Origin: CAWCPR01 sp963797475
GTDB taxonomy: Bacteria; Chloroflexota; Anaerolineae; Anaerolineales; UBA4823
Reading direction: 5' to 3'
Assembly: GCA_963797475.1 (NCBI GenBank)
Contig: CAWCPR010000003.1
Span: forward strand, 434,001 to 498,000
Length of the DNA: 64,000 bases
Under the pieces are notes generated by a model. It had not been told where the DNA came from, did no database searches, and saw only the letters and a program-made list of their open reading frames with translations. Position numbers and translations under genes: made by a program. Position 1 is the first letter of the stretch. Every line of letters begins with the position of its first letter. Shown here piece after piece: positions 17,646 through 26,365 of this stretch.

Positions 17646-18239
17646 ATGCTGCCGAATCCCACTTCCCTGATCCTTGTCGTTGTTATGAACAACCGCCGCG
17701 ATCTTGAAATCGCCCGGTTGTTGGGTTGGTATCGCATCCCTTTACGCAGCGCTCCCAAAGTGATCGATGTCGACTACCTGGCCTTTTACCAAACAGCAGC
17801 GTTCGGCGATGAAAAATGGCGCATCCTCTATGTTGCACCGGTGCGCGGGCACGAATTAACCACCCGGGCTGAGCTGCTGCAAGAAGAGCAAGACCACCCA
17901 CACGCCCAACAAGAATATTACAAGATCCAAATTGGCCCTTTGGAAAGCCTGCCAAATCCAGTCCTGGCAGAAGGCTGGCTGCGGATCACTTTTCTTTACA
18001 CGACCGGCGATTATCTGCTTAAAGCCAGGACAATGAACGACCTGGTGGTTGAATCGGAAGAGCGGCGCATCCTTTGGCAGGCGCTGCGGGAGCGCGCCAG
18101 CCAGGCGCAAAATTACGGCGCCCCCAGCCTGCCTGAGGTCGATCTCGATCCGGCGCTTCTGGCAGCCCTGCTGGGCGTAAAGGAGATCGAAGCCGGCCCG
18201 TACAATTCGGATCCACCTGGCGGGAAAATTACGCAGTAA
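17646..18239 (+). CDS. Conserved-looking protein of unknown function
   Basis: 197 residues, not recognised. No signal peptide, membrane segment or metal motif is seen. The sequence is balanced and protein-like, opening with a beta-strand LILVVVMNNRRDLEIARLLG and containing aromatic strands such as WRILYVAPVRGHELTTR and GWLRITFLYTTGDYLL. The N-terminus speaks of handling a page or locus rather like restriction-type folds, but no catalytic PD-ExK is convincing. A candidate promoter lies just upstream, and the hydantoinase starts 34 bases after its stop, so the pair may form an operon. The tail is Asp/Pro rich. A soluble accessory protein is a guess only. Confidence 0.6.
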   Translation: MLPNPTSLILVVVMNNRRDLEIARLLGWYRIPLRSAPKVIDVDYLAFYQTAAFGDEKWRILYVAPVRGHELTTRAELLQEEQDHPHAQQEYYKIQIGPLESLPNPVLAEGWLRITFLYTTGDYLLKARTMNDLVVESEERRILWQALRERASQAQNYGAPSLPEVDLDPALLAALLGVKEIEAGPYNSDPPGGKITQ

Positions 18240-18273
18240 GATTTCAGGCCGGCCCTGAACGGATAAAACAACT

Positions 18274-19692
18274 ATGTCGCTATTGATCAAATCCGGCACA
18301 ATCGTTACGGCCTCAGAGACTTACTCCGGCGATATCCTGATCGAGGCTGAAGAAATCGCTGAGATCGGCGCTCACCTGGATGTGGCTGACGCTGAAATCA
18401 TCGACGCAACCGGCAAGCTGGTCTTTCCCGGGGGCGTTGATCCGCACACCCATTTCGACTTGCCGATGTTCAATACCGTTTCTTCTGATGATCATTACAG
18501 CGGGCATAAAGCCGCAGCTTTCGGCGGTACAACGACAGTCATCGATTTCGTCTCTCAGGATTACCCTGAGTTGGGGCGCTGCGTCGACGCGTGGCATGCC
18601 AAAGCGGACGATAAGGCGGCAATTGATTACAGCTTCCATATGAACATCACTCACCTGGACGATGCCATCGCTCGCCAAATCCCTCAACTTCCACAGCGCG
18701 GCATTACCAGCCTGAAAGTCTTCACGGCTTATAATGGGCGCCTGCGCTTACAGGATGGCGACATTTTCCGGGTGATGCGTATTGCCAAAGAACAGGGGAT
18801 GCTGACCCTGGTGCACGCCGAAAACGGGGATGTGATCGACATCCTGGTAGCCGAAGCGCTTGCCGCCAACCATACGACGCCCGAATGGCACGCTAAAACT
18901 CGGCCTGCCTGGGGAGCGGTCGAAGCCACCTGGCGCGCCTCGGCCCTGGCTGCCCAGGCGGGGGCCCCCCTTTACATCGTCCACATGAACGCCGCCGGTG
19001 AAGTGGACCAGCTTCAATATGCCCGCCAGCATGGGCTGCCAGTGATGGGAGAGACGTGCCCCCAATACCTTTTTTTCAGCGAGAATGACCTGCGCCGCCC
19101 GGATGGGGCAAAATGGATTTGCTCGCCTCCGATGCGCACTGCTGCAGACAACGCCCGCCTTTGGGAAGGCCTCTCTGGCGAGATTATCCAGACGATCGGG
19201 ACGGATCACTGCCCCTTCTTTTACAATGGAACGCTGCCGATCCTTTATGAAGGGAAAGAGGTCGCTATCCCTGGCAAAGAGCTGGGAAAAGACGACTTCA
19301 CGAAAATTCCTAACGGTCTGCCGGCAGTGGGCGACCGCCTTCCGGTTTTGTGGACATACGGGGTACGCCTCGGGCGCCTGACACCCAACCAGTTTGTCGC
19401 CCTCACCAGCACCAACCCGGCTAAAATCTTTGGTTTGTATCCGAAGAAAGGCACAATTCTGCCAGGCTCAGATGCGGACCTGGTGATTTGGGATCCGGAA
19501 CGCCGCCTGACCTACGGGGTCGCCCATTCTCAGCACCGTACAGATTACAACTTGTTCGAGGGTTGGGAATTAACCGGTTTTCCGGAAAAGGTGTTCTTAC
19601 GCGGTCGCCTGATCGTGGATCAGGAACGCTGGCTGGGAAAAGCCGGCGCAGGCCAATTCCTCCACCGTGAGACTGGAGCGCCAGTCCTTTGA
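18274..19692 (+). CDS. hydA: Dihydropyrimidinase/D-hydantoinase
   Basis: A 472-residue binuclear metallohydrolase that opens cyclic amides (dihydropyrimidines, hydantoins). All metal ligands are visible: H58 and H60 (GVDPHTHFD), the carbamylated lysine K148 (SLKVF), H181 (VHAEN), H237 (IVHMN) and D311 (GTDHCPF). Length and the DPHTHFD motif favour dihydropyrimidinase/hydantoinase over dihydroorotase or allantoinase. The nucleoside-type importers at the window start would fit a pyrimidine salvage/catabolism role, but dihydropyrimidine dehydrogenase and beta-ureidopropionase are not present here. The next gene overlaps its 3' end by 26 bases. Confidence 0.9.
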   Translation: MSLLIKSGTIVTASETYSGDILIEAEEIAEIGAHLDVADAEIIDATGKLVFPGGVDPHTHFDLPMFNTVSSDDHYSGHKAAAFGGTTTVIDFVSQDYPELGRCVDAWHAKADDKAAIDYSFHMNITHLDDAIARQIPQLPQRGITSLKVFTAYNGRLRLQDGDIFRVMRIAKEQGMLTLVHAENGDVIDILVAEALAANHTTPEWHAKTRPAWGAVEATWRASALAAQAGAPLYIVHMNAAGEVDQLQYARQHGLPVMGETCPQYLFFSENDLRRPDGAKWICSPPMRTAADNARLWEGLSGEIIQTIGTDHCPFFYNGTLPILYEGKEVAIPGKELGKDDFTKIPNGLPAVGDRLPVLWTYGVRLGRLTPNQFVALTSTNPAKIFGLYPKKGTILPGSDADLVIWDPERRLTYGVAHSQHRTDYNLFEGWELTGFPEKVFLRGRLIVDQERWLGKAGAGQFLHRETGAPVL

Positions 19693-21332
19693 CGTGCAGC
19701 CTAACAATTTGGAGCATCTCCATTCGCAAGATTGGAAAATAGCGCATAAAATTGGCCGTGCCTTGAACCGATTCATCGTCGAGAGGCTTGCGGCGTGGCA
19801 ACGCCGGGGAGCATGCATACGCCTGGCAGCAGTATTCCTGCTGGTTGCAACGGCATGTACAGGTCTGCCGTTTTGGCCTTTGACTGCAACCCGTACGCCT
19901 GCTGGACCTACTCTCCAACCCGGGTTAATCAGCGCCACTTCGGAAAGTGGAAATCCCCAGTCATCTGAAAATGCAGGTTCGCCGAGTTCAACCGGCGGCC
20001 CGCTCAGCACGCTTACACTCTCACCCGACTTCACCCTGACAGCCCGTGCGACGCTGGCTAAAACGATTCAAACAACGCCCACTCCAGAATCATCCCCTGA
20101 AGGGACAACTACACCGCTCCCGGGAGTCACCAGCGATCTCGTTTTTCTGGCAGATGGGCGGTTGGCGAGCTGGAATCACGCCAGTGGGCGCATTTCGGTC
20201 CTGGCAATGAACGTGGTCGACTATTCACTAAATGCAAATGGGCAAGGCATTGCGATATTACGCACGAAAGGCGTGGCAGCGAATGGGATCACGCTTTATG
20301 ATCTTGTCTTCATGGAAGTGGATTCGCGCCAATCGACAGTTCTGGAGCAAAATTCGCCGCGCTTATTCAACATCCTGATTTCGCCCGATAGCCTCCGGAT
20401 TGCATACACTTCCCAGGAGCAAGGCGGCTCCATTTACCTGACTCCATCAAATTCTGCGGGGCAATCCGTGAAAATCGGCACCTGCGCCCGTGAACACGAG
20501 CTGGTCTGCGACGCGAACATTACCTGGTCGCCCGATAGCAGCGAATTGTTATGGAGCGACCAGCAAGGTATCTGGCTCGCTGATGTAGAAGCGGATCCTC
20601 CTCACCTGGCAGCGCCAAGCAAGATAAAGGTCACCGATCCAAAGGGCGAACAAACAGAGATCACCGTTTCTTTCACAAATCTGGCCTGGTCTCCGGCAGG
20701 CCGCTACGTATTGGCGGAGGTCTCGCCCATCCCTTCTGAAGTTCATTGGCAGTCTTTGGTGGATACCCGCCTCGGCCGGATATCTGAGATACCGGATACC
20801 TACGAATATGTAGAGCACACTGTAAAAACTGCATGGCTGCCGGATGGCAGCTTGTTTGTGGCCCAACGCGGCGATGGAGAAAACCATCGCCCGCCTCATG
20901 CAGCCCTCTGGCAGGTCGTCGATACCCGCGACAACCTGGTGAGCCTTAAAAAAGAGTTCGATTTTAGTTCCGACAGCCTGACCCAACTGGTTGATTTGGG
21001 CGCGAGGCAGGAAGACCTGGCGCCCGACTGGGTGACAGCCCTAAACGAGAGGTTGCTCGGCCTCGGGATCCGGGTCAAAGAAATGCAAGTTTCACCCTTA
21101 CTTTTTACATTTGATCTTAAATATGGCGCCCTGCAAGAAATCAATGAGATTCCCTACGATGTCGAGTTCAGTCCTCTGGTCCCCGGATATGTCTGGAGCG
21201 TTGATCATAGGACAGAGCGATGAAATCAATTTCGCTCCTTCCGATGGCCGGCAGGCTTACGATTTGCGTTCGGAGTTCGGCTCAGACGCACACGCATTCA
21301 ACTGGCTGCCGCCCACCACTCACAACCCGTGA
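19667..21332 (+). CDS. Predicted lipoprotein with TolB/PD40-like beta-propeller (+1 frameshift near 3' end)
   Basis: A secreted or surface lipoprotein: a basic N-region, then AAVFLLVATAC (lipobox VATAC), then a Pro/Thr/Ser-rich linker. The body has propeller-like repeats with ISPDSLRIAYTS, TWSPDSSELLWS and LAWSPAGRYVL. The direct frame stops at 21223, but the +1 frame continues as another repeat-like segment (PDMSGALIIGQS) and a 50-residue tail to TGA 21330-21332. The switch falls at GTC CCC GGA (21179-21187); one extra C would explain it, giving 554 residues. The start is GTG 19667, inside hydA, or possibly TTG 19763, which would give a shorter signal peptide. It may be the extracytoplasmic partner of the membrane genes that follow. 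Confidence 0.65.
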
Positions 21333-21353
21333 CCCAGGTTTAATATCATCACC

Positions 21354-22932
21354 ATGCTCCTGATCCTTCCCATCCTGATCCTGCTTTTTACCAGCCTCCT
21401 CATCCTGGTCTTGCGTTTTGTTCGCCCAGATTTCGCTTACACCTGGCTGATCGCGGCCGCAGGCGCCTTGCTTGCGTGGCCGATTACCCTTTTGATGCGT
21501 TTACGCCTGCCACAGGAAACGCTTTTGGCGAACTGGCAGCCGGAATCTTATTTTCACGCCTCTCCAGGCTTACTCCTGGACCAGGTTTCCTGGCCCTTTG
21601 TGTTCGCCCTGGGTACTTTGGTGCTGGCAGTGATCTTGACCGACGTCGCCCGCGCCAGCGAGGGCAATTGGTCTACCTGGGCGGGCAGCCTGGTGATCGC
21701 TGCGCTTGGCCTGGTCGCAGTGATGGCCGAAAATCCACTGACACTTCTATTGGCATGGGCAGCGATTGATATCTTCGAGCTCCTGATTTTAATGGCCCGG
21801 ATTGGGCAAAGCGCTACTCGCGAGCAAATCCTCATCATGTTCTCGGCTCGCAGCGCAGGGATTATGATGCTGTTGGTTGCCTGGATCATTACCGAATCGA
21901 TGAATGAGCGCCTCACCTTTACATCCATCTCTCCACAGGTGAATGTCTATCTTTTGCTGGCGGCCGGGTTGCGATTGGGGTTAGTGCCTCCTTTCCGGCC
22001 GTTCCAGAGTGAACTGCTTTTACGACGCGGCCCGGGAACAATGCTGCGGCTGGTGCCGGTGAGCGCCAGCCTGGTGCTCCTTACCCGTACAGCCAGTGCA
22101 GGCGTCCCAAGCGGAATTTACCCCCTTTTACTGGCAGTAGCAGGGCTTACCGCCCTGTTTGCTGCCGCATCCTGGGCTGTGGCAAAAGATGAGCTGGAGG
22201 GCCGGCCTTACTGGATCCTTGGAGGCGCCGCATTCGCATTTGCGGCCGCAATTCGTGCTCAGCCGGCTGCTTGCCTGGCCTGGGGCATCATGACAGTTCT
22301 CACAGGCGGGCTTGTTTTCTTGTTCTCGGCGCGGCACAGGAACCTTTTGCCTCTTCAATTCCTGGGGCTGCTGGGGATATCTGCACTGCCTTTTACCCAG
22401 AATTGGGAGGGCGTACGCCTTTATTTCCCACCTTTCAGCCCATCGCTCGTGCTTTTCTTACTGGCGCACGCATTACTTATGGCGGGGTTTTTTCGCCATG
22501 TTATGCGTCCTGGAGAGCAATTAACGGGGGTAGAACGTTGGGTTTGGCTGATTTATCCCTGGGGGCTGGCGCTTATCCCTTTGAGCCATATGATCATGAC
22601 AGGCTGGGGGACTACATCGAGCATTTTCCAGTTACAGTTTTTTCCTCCGCTGCTGCAATCCTGGCCCGCCTTTGTGGTCACGATGCTTTTCATCCTGCTC
22701 GCAGCCTGGGGGCGTCGCCGCAATAACCGGCCCGTACGAATTCGCCAACTCGCTGCGCAGAGTTTTCAGCTACGACTGGCTATACCGCTTGGTCTGGTCC
22801 ATCTACCGGGCTCTCGGACGCTTTATCGCCTTCATTAACCTGATCCTGGAAGGTGAGGGCGGCATTCTATGGACTTTACTTTTACTGACCCTGTTGCTTT
22901 CTTTTCTGGCACAAGTTGGTCAGGGAGGTTAA
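21354..22932 (+). CDS. Complex I/Mrp-like membrane subunit (+1 frameshift near 3' end)
   Basis: A polytopic membrane protein of about 13-14 helices resembling NuoL/M/N or MrpA/D antiporter-like subunits (inferred from topology and helix patterns such as NPLTLLLAWAAIDIFELLIL and LVPPFRPFQSELLLRRGPGT). The direct frame ends at 22838 with a non-hydrophobic tail. In the +1 frame the sequence goes on as PYEFANSLRRVFSYDWLYRL and ends with a normal last helix (GGILWTLLLLTLLLSFLAQV) at TAA 22930-22932. The switch is at CGG CCC GTA (22728-22736); one extra C explains it. The corrected length is about 525 residues. The conserved antiporter Lys/Glu residues are only partly evident, so coupled ion pumping is uncertain. 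Confidence 0.7.
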
Positions 22933-22938
22933 CCACAG

Positions 22939-23571
22939 GTGTTTCAAGCGCTTGCATTCCCTGCCGTGGTGATCCTGGCCCTGACCAGCCTTACGCTGCT
23001 CATCAGCGAGGATTGGCGAGCCAGCCTCATCGCGTTGGTCATCCAGGATTTTGCCGTTTTTGTTTTGGTCGCGCTCAACTGGCCTTTGGAAAGGGCAGGC
23101 GCCAAGCTGGTTGCGGGTTGTATTTCCGCAATGGTCATCTGGATGGCAGTGGTCAGCTTGCCGGCCGCTCGCTCGGACAACCAGGGCGAGGAGCCAGCCT
23201 CCAGAGAGACCCGCATGCCTGGGGCCCACTTACGCTCGGGGCGCGTTTTTCGCCTTTTTACAGCCATCCTGGTCGGGTTGACCGTTATCTCGCTAGGACC
23301 GCAATTGCTCGATTGGATGCGAGGTGTCCGCTTAGAGCAAGCCTGGGGCGCATTGACCCTGATCGGCATGGGGCTGTTGCAACTCGGATTCACATCCCGC
23401 CCTTTCCGGACTGTGATGGGTTTATTGACCGCCCTGGCAGGGTTTGAAATTCTATATGCTGTCGTCGAAAATTCAACCCTGGTCGCCGGGCTCTTGGCGG
23501 CGGTTAACCTCGGGCTGGCTCTAATCGGCGCTTACCTGCTGGTGGCTCCCCAAATGGACGAAGCCAGATGA
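22939..23571 (+). CDS. Six-helix membrane protein of the complex-I-like cluster (HyfE/MrpC-like?)
   Basis: A 210-residue hydrophobic protein with about six helices. GTG 22939 is spaced 9 bases from GGGAGGT at 22923-22929, which itself overlaps the frame-corrected stop region of the previous gene, supporting that correction. A hydrophilic loop (SDNQGEEPASRETRMPG) splits it into two three-helix halves. The last part (TALAGFEILYAVVENSTLVA) recalls the NuoK/HyfE/MrpC subunits of ion-pumping complexes, but the match is weak. It overlaps the next gene by an ATGA. Position and topology make it part of the same membrane complex. Confidence 0.6.
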   Translation: MFQALAFPAVVILALTSLTLLISEDWRASLIALVIQDFAVFVLVALNWPLERAGAKLVAGCISAMVIWMAVVSLPAARSDNQGEEPASRETRMPGAHLRSGRVFRLFTAILVGLTVISLGPQLLDWMRGVRLEQAWGALTLIGMGLLQLGFTSRPFRTVMGLLTALAGFEILYAVVENSTLVAGLLAAVNLGLALIGAYLLVAPQMDEAR

Positions 23572-24995
23572 ACACCTCCACCATCTGGATCCTCTTCCCT
23601 GGATTTCTGGCGGGCATTTTATATCTCCTGCGAGGCTGGAAGCGCCTGGTGAATACCGCCGGTATTTTAGCCGCGCTGGGACTGGCCTGGCTTGCCTGGA
23701 GGCTGCCGATCGGTAAGCCGATACCCCTGGGCTTTTGGCCAGGCGCACCGTCGGTAGAGCTCGCAGACACCATGGTTGTTTTGGGCCGCCGTTTTATCCT
23801 GGACGAGAGCGCTCGTCCCTTCTTACTTTTCATTTTTTTAACAATCGCTTTCTGGTTTGGAGGCGCTTATTTCGCTGGAATCGACCCGCTGTTTGTGCCA
23901 TTGGGATTGGGAATGAGCGCACTGCTGACCGCCGCCCTGGCGGTGGAACCTTTCCTTTACGCCGCACTTCTGATCGAAATCGCCGCGCTGGTCTGTATCC
24001 CTATCCTCTCCCCACCCGGCAAACCAGTGGGACGCGGCGCTTTGCGATTCCTGACTTTCCAGACCCTGGGCATGCCGTTCATCCTTCTTACCGGATGGCT
24101 GCTCACGGGAGTACAGTCATCTCCTAACGACCCCGGGCTGATCGTCCGGGTGGCTTTCATGACCGTCCTGGGATTCAGCTTATTGACCGGCATTTTCCCA
24201 TTTCACACCTGGATTCCGATGTCAGGAGAAGAGGCCCACCCTTATGCTGCTGCTTTTGTTTTCTTTGTTCTGCCGGGGATGATCTCCATTTTTGGACTGG
24301 AATTCCTGAATCGCTACATCTGGATGCAAACAGAACCCGCAGTGTACACGGTTTTACGCCTGCTAGGGGTGTTAATGGTGGTCACAGGGGGAATATGGGC
24401 AGCTTTTCAACACCACCTCGGCCGTATGTTGGCCTACGCAGCCATAATTGAAATTGGCCTTTCGCTGCTTGCACTTAGCCTTGGAACGCCTGGATCTGAG
24501 ACAGCCCCACTGCTGGGGATCTTCTTTGCGCTGCTCCTGCCGCGCGGCGTGTGCCTGGGTTTATGGGCGCTGGCGCTGGCGGTGATTCAAGCCCATACAA
24601 AGGACTTAAGTTTTTTCAACATCCAGGGCGTAGCGCACCGCTATCCTGCTGCCGGAATCAGTGTAATCCTGGCGCATTTTTCCTTAGCCAGCTTCCCCCT
24701 CCTGGCAGGATTCCCCACCCACCTGGCATTATGGTCTGCCTTAGCGAACCAATCCCTGGCGATCGCGCTTTTAGCGATCCTGGGAAACCTGGGCCTGTTA
24801 GTCGGAGGCGTCCGGACGCTGACAATTCTGGTGACCGGACCGGATAATGAAGGATGGCGCGTCTCCGAAGCCAGGTATCAATTAGGTTTATTTGGCCTGG
24901 GTTGGTTGGCGCTCTTCTTTTTGGGTTTATTCCCCCAGTGGTTCACACCGCTATTGGAAAATATGGCCCGGTTATTGGTAATTCCAGGACATTAG
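23568..24995 (+). CDS. Complex I/Mrp-like antiporter subunit (NuoM/N/MrpD relative)
   Basis: A 475-residue protein with about 13-14 membrane helices. LLTGIFPFHTWIPMSGEEAH corresponds to the conserved H-x-W-x-P/A segment of NuoM/NuoN/MrpD, and HHLGRMLAYAAIIEIGLSLL to the later helix with the cluster HHLGR-Y, normally KK/HxLKRLLAYSS. These are the most diagnostic segments in the triad. It overlaps the previous gene (ATGA). No peripheral NADH, Fe-S, hydrogenase or carboxylase subunit is found nearby, so the partner is unknown. Confidence 0.75.
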   Translation: MNTSTIWILFPGFLAGILYLLRGWKRLVNTAGILAALGLAWLAWRLPIGKPIPLGFWPGAPSVELADTMVVLGRRFILDESARPFLLFIFLTIAFWFGGAYFAGIDPLFVPLGLGMSALLTAALAVEPFLYAALLIEIAALVCIPILSPPGKPVGRGALRFLTFQTLGMPFILLTGWLLTGVQSSPNDPGLIVRVAFMTVLGFSLLTGIFPFHTWIPMSGEEAHPYAAAFVFFVLPGMISIFGLEFLNRYIWMQTEPAVYTVLRLLGVLMVVTGGIWAAFQHHLGRMLAYAAIIEIGLSLLALSLGTPGSETAPLLGIFFALLLPRGVCLGLWALALAVIQAHTKDLSFFNIQGVAHRYPAAGISVILAHFSLASFPLLAGFPTHLALWSALANQSLAIALLAILGNLGLLVGGVRTLTILVTGPDNEGWRVSEARYQLGLFGLGWLALFFLGLFPQWFTPLLENMARLLVIPGH

Positions 24996-25057
24996 TGCTT
25001 CAGCCCCCCTGTTGCATGAAGGACAGCCGCGAAAAATGGTTTGTGTCCGTTATGCCA

Positions 25058-25066
25058 TGCTATAAT
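25058..25066 (+). promoter_or_regulatory. Extended -10 promoter for coiled-coil gene
   Basis: TGCTATAAT is a perfect extended -10 element 38 bases before ATG 25105, with no good -35 box. It lies in the 109-base gap that follows the membrane cluster, and so starts a separate transcription unit. Confidence 0.6.
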
Positions 25067-25104
25067 CACGAAAATCCACGAACGATCGGCGATGGAGTAA
25101 CCCC

Positions 25105-26283
25105 ATGGAAATGGAACAAATTCTGAAGCAAGTTGACTGGTTAGACGAGGAAAGGCGCAAAGATAAAACAAAGATCGGGGCGATTGAGGAAAGAATTTCA
25201 GCCCTGGAAGGCAATATCCCACCTTTCGCCCACCAGATCAAGGACCTGGGCAGTGAACTCACGCGCCTTACGGCTTTTCTTTCGCGTATTGATCATTTCG
25301 ACGAATCCTTGCTCCAACAACGTGTGGAGTCCAAACAGTATTTCGAGGAATTAGAGCGCCAGTTCAGAAAGCGAGAAGAAGAAAGCGAGAAAGTCCGCCG
25401 CGTTGAAATGCGCGCTCTGGATGCAAGCCTGGCGGAACTACGCAAAGAATTGGAACCGATACCCGAGCTCAAACGAAGCTTAAAAGCCAGGGTTGAAGAG
25501 GAAAGCCGCCTGGCGCGCTTGATCGATGAAGTGCGCGGGCGAATTGACACCGTCCGACGCAGTGAAGAAGAATACACCCGTGCATTTCGCTTGCTAGAGG
25601 ATGGGCGCCGGCAGGATTCCAAGCGCTTGACCGATCTACAGGGCGAGGCCGGTGCAGTGCGTAAACGCGTAGACGAACAGCGCGGCCTGGTGGAGCTGAA
25701 TACATCCACTACTCGAAAAATCGAAACTCGCCTGAACGAGCTTTCCGTTGTAGAATCCGAGCGCCGGGAAGCGCAAGAAGCTTTTTTGGAGAACCAGGCG
25801 CTGCGCGAAGTGGAACGGGATCGCGTCTGGAAAGAATGGCAGGCACGTTTCGACCTGATCGAAACGCAAACTGCCGACATCGAAACCCACCTGCAAACCC
25901 TCGAAGCCACCCACCGGGCGGTGAAACGCTCGCAGCAGTTAGTGGATGAGGTATCGCAAAAAGTTGAGAGACGCATAAACGAAATTACAGAGATCCAACG
26001 GTTGAGCGAAGAACGTTTTCGCCAGGAATGGGTCACATTTAAAGCCGATGACCAGAAGCGTTGGACGAACTATACGCTTACAATCGAAGAGCAGCGCGGC
26101 GAAGCCTCGCGCCAGTATGAGAAATTAGGTGAACGGGTTACGCACCTGGAGGACAGCATACAAGAAATCCAGGACCTGCTGCACCAGATGAACGAAATTA
26201 CGGAAAAACGCTTGCAATCTCTTTTGGCAATTGCCCATGAATGGATGGCGACGTTCGAAAACACCATGGGGCGCGCTCGCTGA
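25105..26283 (+). CDS. Long coiled-coil protein of unknown function
   Basis: 392 residues, strongly charged (Glu, Arg, Lys, Gln), with heptad patterns over almost its whole length from about 15 to 385 and few helix breakers. ATG 25105 has GGAG at 25094-25097. No signal peptide, membrane segment or enzymatic motif is seen, so a cytoplasmic filament, tether or SMC-hinge-like scaffold is likely. It has its own extended -10 promoter and precedes selB by 82 bases containing an imperfect-loop hairpin. Similarity searches for such sequences are dominated by composition, so identity cannot be named. Function unknown. Confidence 0.75.
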   Translation: MEMEQILKQVDWLDEERRKDKTKIGAIEERISALEGNIPPFAHQIKDLGSELTRLTAFLSRIDHFDESLLQQRVESKQYFEELERQFRKREEESEKVRRVEMRALDASLAELRKELEPIPELKRSLKARVEEESRLARLIDEVRGRIDTVRRSEEEYTRAFRLLEDGRRQDSKRLTDLQGEAGAVRKRVDEQRGLVELNTSTTRKIETRLNELSVVESERREAQEAFLENQALREVERDRVWKEWQARFDLIETQTADIETHLQTLEATHRAVKRSQQLVDEVSQKVERRINEITEIQRLSEERFRQEWVTFKADDQKRWTNYTLTIEEQRGEASRQYEKLGERVTHLEDSIQEIQDLLHQMNEITEKRLQSLLAIAHEWMATFENTMGRAR

Positions 26284-26306
26284 TACGAACAGCTATTCCA
26301 TACCGG

Positions 26307-26334
26307 AGGCTGCCAGAATTTCAGCCGGCAGCCT
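26307..26334 (+). promoter_or_regulatory. 8-bp stem hairpin between coiled-coil gene and selB
   Basis: AGGCTGCC (26307-26314) pairs with GGCAGCCT (26327-26334) around a 12-base loop. No T-tract follows. It may be a weak terminator or mRNA end structure; it is far too small to be a tRNA-Sec. Confidence 0.4.
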
Positions 26335-26365
26335 GGAGCCCGACAATTAAGCGATCAGGATTACA

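Noticed and set aside
7300..22932. In-frame UGA/selenocysteine as the explanation for the three interrupted genes
   Set aside because: The continuing sequence is in the +1 frame in all three cases, not after an in-frame UGA in the same frame.
25293..26036. Long minus-strand Ser/Arg-rich ORF
   Set aside because: It is the complement of the coiled-coil gene; its Ser/Arg richness comes from Glu/Lys/Arg codons read backward.
26284..26365. Possible tRNA-Sec in the gap before selB
   Set aside because: Only 82 bases with a single 8-bp hairpin; no acceptor stem, T-loop or long variable arm typical of tRNA-Sec.
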